DNA of 9,784 nt from Flavobacterium sp. (GTDB lineage: Bacteria; Bacteroidota; Bacteroidia; Flavobacteriales; Flavobacteriaceae). The notes under the pieces are model-generated. The model did not search any database. It saw only the letters and a list, made by a program, of their open reading frames with translations, and was not told the DNA's origin. The translations under genes were made by a program, and so were the position numbers. Where the stretch lies: positions 1 to 9,784 of the forward strand of contig JASLID010000159.1 of assembly GCA_030153045.1 (NCBI GenBank), given 5' to 3'. Below are positions 1 through 5,324 of this stretch, piece by piece. Numbering within the stretch: position 1 is the stretch's first letter; every line of letters starts with the position of its first letter.

Positions 1-2
1 AA

Positions 3-245
3 ATCACCTTGGTGCTGCAGGCCGGCGAGGTGAACGGTCGTCAGCACCCCCTCACGGGCTGGCTGGCCGCAGCGAATGCCCTTGCCGGCGTTCAGACCCT
101 CACCCTGCACCCGCTCGTCGCCGCTTACAAGGCTGAGGCCCGCGAATACCTGCTCGCCCGCCACGCTGCCGCGCAGGGCTTGCAGGAGCAGCAGGACGCC
201 GAGGCCGTGGCCGCGTCCAAGCAATCCCCCAACCAACCGGAGTAA
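3..245 (+). CDS. 3' end of a phage gene of unknown function (5' end outside window)
   Basis: The reading frame is open from the first complete codon of the window to a TAA at 243-245. The first possible start is a TTG at 9 with no Shine-Dalgarno sequence visible, so I take this as the C-terminal part (about 80 residues) of a gene that begins upstream. The visible part has an Ala/Leu-rich probably helical stretch (LVAAYKAEAREYLLARHAAA) and then a Gln/Ala/Glu-rich polar tail ending QSPNQPE, typical of a flexible C-terminus. I do not recognise the family. The place just before a head module would suit a small head or packaging-associated protein, but that is inference from position only. The next gene starts 6 bases after the stop, consistent with one operon. 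Confidence 0.6.
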   Translation: MTLVLQAGEVNGRQHPLTGWLAAANALAGVQTLTLHPLVAAYKAEAREYLLARHAAAQGLQEQQDAEAVAASKQSPNQPE

Positions 246-251
246 GACAGC

Positions 252-479
252 ATGCTCAAAGTCCAAGTCAAGTACGCCGAAATCGAAGCAGCGCAAGCCG
301 AGGAAGGCGCAGAGCCCGAGCACGTCCCGGGCCAGCTGCGCGTGACCGAGATCGGGCCGAACGGCAAGCCCCAGAAGAACGGCGTCCAGATTACCCTTGA
401 CGGCCCGGGCGACTTCCAGGAGGTCGTGCTGCACGACGGCAACGCGCTGCTGCTGGAAGAGATCCAGCCGGGCGAGTGA
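252..479 (+). CDS. Small hypothetical phage protein, 75 aa
   Basis: ATG at 252 is preceded by GGAG at 239-242, nine bases upstream, a good ribosome-binding site that overlaps the end of the previous gene. The 75-residue product is acidic. It has alternating short hydrophobic stretches (residues 1-10 LKVQVKY; 44-50 GVQITLD; 55-70 FQEVVLHDGNALLLEE), suggesting a small beta-rich fold, plus a polar Ala/Glu-rich insertion near residues 12-25. There is no signal peptide or membrane segment. I do not recognise the family. Its stop codon overlaps the GTG of the following zinc-ribbon ORF in a GTGA arrangement (476-479), which suggests translational coupling. Function unknown; compact operon context suggests a late-expressed accessory protein of the phage. 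Confidence 0.7.
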   Translation: MLKVQVKYAEIEAAQAEEGAEPEHVPGQLRVTEIGPNGKPQKNGVQITLDGPGDFQEVVLHDGNALLLEEIQPGE

Positions 480-616
480 TCCCCGCGCATGCCCAGCCTC
501 CGGGCGCACGCCCTGCCACGCGCTGGCGCCCGGTGCCTTGCGCCAACTGCAGGAAAGCCCGGACCGCGCCCCTGACCCCGTGCCCAGGCTGCGGCGCGAT
601 GCCCGCCAAGGAGTGA
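476..616 (+). CDS. Tiny zinc-ribbon protein, 46 aa
   Basis: A GTG at 476 opens a 46-codon frame ending TGA at 614-616. It overlaps the previous gene by four bases (GTGA). The product carries two Cys pairs, P-C-A-N-C at about residues 22-25 and C-P-G-C at about 36-39, with Arg/Lys/Pro between them and a short A-M-P-A-K-E tail. This C-x2-C...C-x2-C layout is the usual zinc-ribbon knuckle pair. Small proteins with such knuckles are common in phages, where they bind nucleic acid or a protein partner; the exact role here is unknown. Shine-Dalgarno support is weak (GGAAGAG lies about 15 bases upstream), so coupling to the preceding gene is the likely way it is translated. The AAGGAG ribosome-binding site of the next gene lies in its last codons. 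The paired cysteines and exact fit between neighbours argue against a chance ORF. Confidence 0.6.
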   Translation: MIPAHAQPPGARPATRWRPVPCANCRKARTAPLTPCPGCGAMPAKE

Positions 617-620
617 CCCC

Positions 621-1133
621 ATGCGTCCAGTACATGTCCATTTGCACCGCGCCCCGGCGCGCGACAAGCAGTTCTCCGAGATGGAACGCCGGCCGGTCTA
701 CGCCAGCATGCCCCTCTCGCGCACCAGCGAGGAGGCCGTGCGGCGGTGGGCTGCGGGCCGCGGCGTGCGCGTCCCCGAGCGGGGCATGCACGTCACGACT
801 GCTTACTCGCTGGTGCCCGTCGAGGTGCCGCGCCACTACCGCACCCGGGACGCCCTGGGTGCGGAGGGATGCGTCGCCATGCCAGGAGGCCGGGAGATCA
901 GGCGTTACGGCGCCCAGCTCGTGCTCACGCTCGACTGCGCCGCGCTGCACGATCGCTGGATGGCCTGGCGCCAGCGCGGCGCGTCGTGGGACTACCCCGA
1001 CTACAGCCCGCACGTCACCTTCGCCGACCTGAAGCACAACGCCGGGGCGGTAATCGACGTCAGCGGCGCGCCCTTCGACGATCCCATCGTGCTTATGCCC
1101 GAGGTCGTCGACTGGCCCCGCGACACCTACTAG
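621..1133 (+). CDS. acb1: Acb1-like anti-CBASS 2H phosphoesterase, stand-alone
   Basis: ATG at 621 follows AAGGAG (608-613). The 170-residue product has the two H-x-T motifs that define the 2H phosphoesterase fold: H57-V58-T59 in GMHVTTAYS and H131-V132-T133 in YSPHVTF, 74 residues apart. The stretch G-A-S-W-D-Y-P-D-Y-S before the second motif and M-P-L-S-R-T at 30-35 match my memory of the Acb1 family. Known of the family: T4 Acb1 (152 residues) hydrolyses the cyclic di- and trinucleotides that activate CBASS effectors, so infected cells do not abort. Homologues are often the C-terminal domain of DUF1073 portal proteins; here the domain is its own gene, about 1.3 kb before a DUF1073 portal. 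Residues 1-20 form a His-rich N-terminal extension (HVHLH at 5-9) shared with the next two genes. Alternative: another 2H enzyme such as a LigT-like RNA phosphodiesterase, less likely given the W-D-Y-P segment and the neighbour. Confidence 0.85.
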   Translation: MRPVHVHLHRAPARDKQFSEMERRPVYASMPLSRTSEEAVRRWAAGRGVRVPERGMHVTTAYSLVPVEVPRHYRTRDALGAEGCVAMPGGREIRRYGAQLVLTLDCAALHDRWMAWRQRGASWDYPDYSPHVTFADLKHNAGAVIDVSGAPFDDPIVLMPEVVDWPRDTY

Positions 1134-1145
1134 GAGGGAAGCCTG

Positions 1146-2006
1146 ATGAGGCCAGTCCACGTACACATTCACCGCCGCACGCGCGACAGTTGGGAAGAAT
1201 CCAAGCACCCGCGCGGCGAAGGCGGGAAATTCGATCACGGTGAACTGAACATCCCAGGGCGCACCGGGACCATCAACCGGGACCTTGATCGCTATAAAGC
1301 GGAACAAGCTGTAGCTGCCGCCGCCAAGGGCAAGGAGCAGCAGGCCAGCTTGCGGGAGCACAAAGCTGCGGTCAAGGCGCTGCTGGCCGACAGCGCGTGG
1401 TTGGCTGCGAAGGCTGTGAAGATGAACACCACCGCCGCGAACATCGCAGCCCTCGTCAAAGAGATGCCGTACGCCCGCCAGCAGGCCTTCGTCGCAGCGT
1501 ACCGCAAGGAAACTGCAGCCACGCGCGACGAAGCCCCGGGCAAGTTCGACGAGTCCAAGCACAAGCGCGACGGCGGGAAGTTCTCAGCCACCGAAGGGCA
1601 GGGCAAGAAGTCGGAGTCCAACGCCGAGCACTCGGCCAGGGCGGCAGAGACGGCCCGGGCCGCCCGCACCTCCAAGGACCCTGAGCGCCGGCGCCTGCAC
1701 AACGACGCGCTGCAAGCCTGGGCCGACGCGCGCCAGAAGCTCGACCCCAACAAGCCCATGGCCGAGCAGTCCGCCGAGTACAGGGCCGCGCTGAAGAAGG
1801 CTGAGGAGGCCACGGCGAAGGCGAACGAGGCGAAGAACCCGGCCCCGAAGCCCGAGGGCAAGCCAGAAGGGGCCAAGGGCAAGCCAGGATCGCCCCAGAA
1901 GCGCGCGAGCGCATCGCCGAAGGGGCTGACGGGGGCGCAGGCCCTGAGCGCCCTCAGGAAGGCCCGCCGCGAGGTGGACCCAGATGAGCACGACAACGAG
2001 CGATAG
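1146..2006 (+). CDS. Hypothetical protein with HVHIH tag and two ESKH...GKF motifs
   Basis: ATG at 1146 follows GGAGGGAA (1133-1140), which begins within the stop codon of the Acb1-like gene. The 286-residue product starts MRPVHVHIHR, nearly the same as the Acb1-like protein. A first motif W16-E-E-S-K-H-P-R...G-G-K-F29 follows, and a second copy, D135-E-S-K-H-K-R-D-G-G-K-F146, lies in the middle. Residues 50-125 are Ala-rich and helical in character; 155-235 are rich in Ala, Glu, Lys and Arg and could form long helices or a coiled coil; 233-262 are Lys/Pro/Gly-rich low complexity (KPEGKPEGAKGKPG). There are no membrane segments, Cys residues or recognisable catalytic motifs. The family is unknown to me. 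The ESKHPR...GKF motif occurs, from memory, in various phage head-module proteins without a known role. A virion-associated or ejected protein is one possibility (inference from the shared tag and position). Confidence 0.75.
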   Translation: MRPVHVHIHRRTRDSWEESKHPRGEGGKFDHGELNIPGRTGTINRDLDRYKAEQAVAAAAKGKEQQASLREHKAAVKALLADSAWLAAKAVKMNTTAANIAALVKEMPYARQQAFVAAYRKETAATRDEAPGKFDESKHKRDGGKFSATEGQGKKSESNAEHSARAAETARAARTSKDPERRRLHNDALQAWADARQKLDPNKPMAEQSAEYRAALKKAEEATAKANEAKNPAPKPEGKPEGAKGKPGSPQKRASASPKGLTGAQALSALRKARREVDPDEHDNER

Positions 2007-2015
2007 GAGAGCCAG

Positions 2016-2363
2016 ATGGCCCGACACATTCACGTGCACATGCACGACGCACCCACCCGCGACTCGTGGGAAGAAAGCAAGCACCCCCGCAAGGACGATG
2101 GCAAGTTCGGCAGCGGCTCAGGCGGCAGCAAAGTCGGCGGGCACAAGGAGTCCAAGGCCGCCTGGCAGAAGCGCCAAGCGAGCGCAGAGGCCGCGCTGAA
2201 GGCCGACACCAAGAAGTACCCGGCTGACAAAGTCGCTGCGATGTACCGGCAGGGCTACGACTACTCGGACATCAAGGAAAAGCTCGACAAGGCCAGCGGC
2301 CATGTGCCCGGTAAGTTCGGCGCTGACTTCTGGAACAAAGGGCGCGGCAATGCGCACGAGTAA
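2016..2363 (+). CDS. Small tagged hypothetical protein with ADFW-type C-terminus, 115 aa
   Basis: ATG at 2016 follows TAGGAGAG (2004-2011), the Shine-Dalgarno sequence overlapping the previous stop. The 115-residue product begins MARHIHVHMHDAPTRD and runs into W18-E-E-S-K-H-P-R-K-D-D-G-K-F31, the same N-terminal module as the preceding gene. A Gly/Ser-rich linker follows (32-42), then a basic helical segment (43-66) and a compact region (67-92) with YPADKVAAMYRQGYDYSDIK that could be a small helical domain. The C-terminus reads G-K-F-G-A-D-F-W-N-K-G-R; ADFW plus K-G recurs at the very end of the scaffold protein (residues 486-491 of the gene at 5325). Function is unknown. Motifs shared with both an upstream neighbour and the scaffold suggest that it associates with the assembling head, which is inference. 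The portal gene starts 59 bases downstream. Confidence 0.75.
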   Translation: MARHIHVHMHDAPTRDSWEESKHPRKDDGKFGSGSGGSKVGGHKESKAAWQKRQASAEAALKADTKKYPADKVAAMYRQGYDYSDIKEKLDKASGHVPGKFGADFWNKGRGNAHE

Positions 2364-2422
2364 CGGGGCAGCTGCCGCGAATCAGCCAAAAGCCTTGCGG
2401 GCAATAAAGTAAAGGAGCCAGC

Positions 2423-4105
2423 ATGGCCAAGACATCCGTAGCGGGCGCTGCCCTGGCGGCGAAGCGCGAGGACGCCAGGGCCCGCAAGGCGTTCATGGAC
2501 GCGGCGACCCCCGCCGGCCTGGTGAAGCAGCGCACGAAGGGCGACCTGCACACTGGCACCTCGCTCGCGGGCGTGGCCACCGCCGATTCGTTCCTGAACC
2601 TCGCTCACAAACTGGGCGTCGGCGCCGACAACGCGTTGACTTCGGGGACCTACGGCTACAACCCCGTCACCCGCAACCGCCTGCTCATGGAGTGGATCCA
2701 CCGCGGCTCCTGGCTGGGCGGCGTGGCCGTCGACGTGGTGGCCGACGACATGACCCGCGCTGGCGTGGACTTCACCTCCGAGATGGAGCCGGGCGACGGC
2801 GAGACCATGGAGTCGGAGGCCAGCGCGCTGGGCATGTGGGAGGCGTTCAACTCCGCGATCAAGTGGGGGCGCCTCTACGGCGGCGCCATCGTGGTCGCCC
2901 TCGTCGACGGTCAGGACCCCAAAACCCCGCTGCGGGTCGAGACCGTGGGCAAGGACAAGTTCCGCGGCTTCCTGGTGCTGGACCGCTGGATGGTCGAGCC
3001 CAGCCTGAGTGACCTGGTCACCGACTACGGCCCGCACCTGGGCCTGCCCAAGTATTACAAGGTCATGGCCAATGCGCCGGCCCTGAAGCTGCAGACCGTG
3101 CATTACACGCGGGTGATGGGCCGCTTCGTCGGCATCGAGCTGCCCTACCAGCAGGCCCTCACCGAGAACCTCTGGGGCATCAGCGTGCTGGAGCGCCTGT
3201 ACGACCGCATGATCGCCTTCGACTCGGCGTCTACGGGCGCGGCGCAGCTGGTGTTCAAGGCGCACTTGCGCACGCTCTCCGTGGAGGGCCTGCGCGAGAT
3301 CGCCGCGGCGGGCAATGACGCGATGCGCGGCCTCATGGCCTACACGGAGATGATGCGGCGCTTCCAGGGCATCGAGGGCATCACGCTCATCGACGCCAAG
3401 GACAAGTTCGAAGTGCAGCAGTCCAGCGCCTTCTCGGGCGTGGACTCGGTCCTCCAGCAACTGGCGCAGCAGCTCTCGGGTGCGCTGCAGATCCCGCTGA
3501 CCCGGCTCTTCGGGCAGCACCAGGGCGGCCTCTCAGGCGGCAAGGACGAAGGAGGCGAGCGCACCTATTACGACGGCATCCGCCAGAAGCAGCGGCGCAC
3601 CATGAAGCTGGGGGTGGAGACCGCCTACCGGCTCATCGCGTTGTCCAAGCAGGTCAACCTGCCAGAGAACTTCGGGGTGGACTTCGCGAGCCTGTACGAG
3701 CTCGACGACACTGAGAAGGCGTCGGTCTCCAAGTCGGTCACCGAGACCGTGACCGCGGCCAAAGACTCGGGGCTCATCAGCGACCAGACCGCGCTCATGG
3801 AGCTGCGCCAGAGCAGCCGCACCACGGGCATCTTCACGAACATCACCCAGGAAATGATCGACGCAGCCGACGACATGGTGCAGCCGCCCCTCGACGAGCA
3901 ACAGTTCGATGCGCAGCTGGCGGACGGCGCCGCGGCCGGGGAGCAGCAGGAGCTGGAGAACGACCGGGCTGAGCAGCAGGAATTGCTCGGGGCTCGCGCT
4001 GCCGCCCTGCCCACCCCCGCCCCGGACAAGCCGGCGCCAGGCAAAACCAAGGACGGGGAGAGCCCCGCGCTGCGAAGGGTCCGCCGGGCCTACCTGGGGG
4101 CCTAG
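2423..4105 (+). CDS. Phage portal protein, DUF1073 family
   Basis: ATG at 2423 follows AAAGGAG (2410-2416). The 560-residue product shows the sequence path of DUF1073 (HI1409-like) portal proteins: W97-L-G-G...D-D-M-T-R (97-112), W148-G-R-L-Y-G-G-A (148-155), a region with L-D-R and P-K-Y-Y-K-V (186-214), the N249-L-W-G-I-S-V-L block, a F337-S-G-V segment, and I357-P-L-T-R-L-F-G...G-G-L-S-G-G (357-373) followed by Y-Y-D-G-I. Portals form a dodecameric ring at one capsid vertex that nucleates assembly and conducts DNA. In many phages this family carries an Acb1 domain at its C-terminus. Here the tail after about residue 490 is only an acidic Gln-rich helix (500-525) and a Pro/Ala linker (527-545) ending R-A-Y-L-G-A, with no H-x-T motif; the Acb1-like domain is a separate gene upstream. 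The next gene starts directly after the stop. Confidence 0.93.
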   Translation: MAKTSVAGAALAAKREDARARKAFMDAATPAGLVKQRTKGDLHTGTSLAGVATADSFLNLAHKLGVGADNALTSGTYGYNPVTRNRLLMEWIHRGSWLGGVAVDVVADDMTRAGVDFTSEMEPGDGETMESEASALGMWEAFNSAIKWGRLYGGAIVVALVDGQDPKTPLRVETVGKDKFRGFLVLDRWMVEPSLSDLVTDYGPHLGLPKYYKVMANAPALKLQTVHYTRVMGRFVGIELPYQQALTENLWGISVLERLYDRMIAFDSASTGAAQLVFKAHLRTLSVEGLREIAAAGNDAMRGLMAYTEMMRRFQGIEGITLIDAKDKFEVQQSSAFSGVDSVLQQLAQQLSGALQIPLTRLFGQHQGGLSGGKDEGGERTYYDGIRQKQRRTMKLGVETAYRLIALSKQVNLPENFGVDFASLYELDDTEKASVSKSVTETVTAAKDSGLISDQTALMELRQSSRTTGIFTNITQEMIDAADDMVQPPLDEQQFDAQLADGAAAGEQQELENDRAEQQELLGARAAALPTPAPDKPAPGKTKDGESPALRRVRRAYLGA

Positions 4106-4858
4106 GTGGCCGCGAGACTGGACCGGACGGGCAAGCGGGCCCGCTGGGACGCCGCGCGCGCCGGGGAGGCCCACTACGCTTCCCGGCTGCGGTCGGTCGC
4201 GCTGCAGGTCGGCAGCATCATCCGCGCCCTGGCCCCGGAAGGAAGGGTGCGCGACCTGCCGCGCCTGCTGCAAACCCTCGCCGGCTACGCCGACGCGATG
4301 CAACCCTGGGCGGAGGCCGTGGCCGAGTACATGGTCGCGGACGTCGCCCGGCGCAACGAGCGGATCTGGAGGCAGAACTCCCGGGCCATGGGCATCGCCC
4401 TGCGCGCGGAGATGCGCTACTCCAACGCAGGCATCATCTTCCGCGAGGCCATGGACGAGCAGCTCGATCTCATCCGGAGCATCCCGATCGAGGCCGGGCG
4501 CCGCGTCCAGAAGCTGACCGAGGAAGCCCGCATCACGGGCGTCCGGGCGGAGGCGATCAGCAAGGAGATCATGCGCACCACGCAGGTGACGCAGAGCAGG
4601 GCGCGCCTCATCGCGCGCACCGAGGTCTCGCGCACCGCGGCCAACCTCATGCAGGCCCGCGCCATGTCCGCGGGCAGCAAAGGCTACATCTGGCGCACCT
4701 CCAAGGACGCGGACGTCCGGGAGTCGCACCAGAAGATGGAGGGCGTGTACGTGCCCTGGGATGACCCCCCGAAAACGGACAAGTCCCTTGATCCCTACCA
4801 CGCGGGGTGCGGCCCCAACTGCCGCTGCTTCGCGGAACCCGTACTCCCCGACCTCTAA
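4106..4858 (+). CDS. Phage head morphogenesis protein, Mu gpF-like
   Basis: GTG at 4106 is immediately after the portal TAG (4103-4105), with GGGGG at 4096-4100 as a ribosome-binding site, so translation is probably coupled to the portal. The 250-residue product has a helical N-terminal half (1-160) and a C-terminal domain typical of the Mu gpF-like family: A167-R-L-I-A-R-T-E-V-S (166-175), W196-R-T-S-K-D-A-D-V-R-E-S-H (196-208), V-Y-V-P-W-D, and the closing Y231-H-A-G-C-G-P-N-C-R-C (231-241), whose Cys and His residues could bind a metal ion. In Mu and SPP1 relatives (gpF, gp7) this minor head protein associates with the portal and the procapsid interior and influences packaging or ejection. 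It is almost always next to the portal gene, as here. The protein is complete at the C-terminus; the exact start is fixed only by the portal stop and the GTG. Confidence 0.88.
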   Translation: MAARLDRTGKRARWDAARAGEAHYASRLRSVALQVGSIIRALAPEGRVRDLPRLLQTLAGYADAMQPWAEAVAEYMVADVARRNERIWRQNSRAMGIALRAEMRYSNAGIIFREAMDEQLDLIRSIPIEAGRRVQKLTEEARITGVRAEAISKEIMRTTQVTQSRARLIARTEVSRTAANLMQARAMSAGSKGYIWRTSKDADVRESHQKMEGVYVPWDDPPKTDKSLDPYHAGCGPNCRCFAEPVLPDL

Positions 4859-4875
4859 CCACCAAAGGAAACACC

Positions 4876-5301
4876 ATGGCAAAGCGCCTTCAAAACTCGT
4901 TCCTCTCCGGCGACCTGAACGCCCTCGGCATGATGGTCGTGGGCGACGACAACGTGACCCCCTACGGCCCCGGGCTGCAGGCCCTGCCCGCCGCCGGCCT
5001 GATGCAGGCGGCGTCCCCGCTCACGGGAGGCACCGTCAATCTCACCGACGACGAGCGCAGCGGGTTCCTGTACCTGACCCCGGCCGGCACCATCGCCACG
5101 CTGACGGTCAACCTGCCGTCGGAGGCGAAGTCGATCATCGGGCAGGTCAAGCGGTTCGTCTCATCGCAGACCGTGACGACGCTGACGGTCGCGCAAGCCG
5201 GCGGCGGCCTCGTGGGCATCGGCATCCCCACCACGATCGGAGCGGCGGCCCCCTTCGCCCTCGTGAAGGTCGCGGCCAATACCTGGGCGCTGATGCCCTG
5301 A
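4876..5301 (+). CDS. Putative beta-rich virion structural protein
   Basis: I chose ATG 4876, which follows AAAGGAA (4864-4870). The frame is open upstream to 4807, but that part overlaps the morphogenesis gene and lacks a ribosome-binding site. The 141-residue product has an N-terminal 20-40 residue segment (MAKRLQNSFLSGDLNALGMM) and then alternating short beta-strand-like stretches: F-L-Y-L-T-P-A-G-T-I-A-T-L-T-V-N-L-P, Q-V-K-R-F-V-S-S-Q-T-V-T-T-L-T-V, and a final A-L-V-K-V-A-A-N-T-W-A-L-M-P. From memory, the pattern 'G-T-I-A-x-L-T-V-x-L-P' then 'L-T-V...P-T-x-I...N-T-W' is seen in small phage virion proteins and in C-terminal domains of fibre-like proteins. Its location between the gpF-like and DUF2213 genes supports a head decoration or minor structural role. 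Family assignment is tentative. Confidence 0.7.
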   Translation: MAKRLQNSFLSGDLNALGMMVVGDDNVTPYGPGLQALPAAGLMQAASPLTGGTVNLTDDERSGFLYLTPAGTIATLTVNLPSEAKSIIGQVKRFVSSQTVTTLTVAQAGGGLVGIGIPTTIGAAAPFALVKVAANTWALMP

Positions 5302-5324
5302 CCCCCTGACGCAAGGAGATCGAC

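Noticed and set aside
397..1032. Long plus-strand frame overlapping the zinc-ribbon and Acb1-like genes
   Set aside because: Its product is Arg/Ala/Pro/Ser-rich with no motifs and is a shadow. The frame at 621 carries both H-x-T motifs and a good ribosome-binding site.
2364..2422. Possible promoter in the AT-richer gap before the portal gene (AATAAAGTAAAGG)
   Set aside because: The A-rich stretch is explained by the portal ribosome-binding site. No -35/-10 pair with proper spacing is visible.
4807..4875. Earlier start for the beta-rich virion protein
   Set aside because: It would overlap the end of the morphogenesis gene by about 50 bases and has no ribosome-binding site, while ATG 4876 has AAAGGAA upstream.
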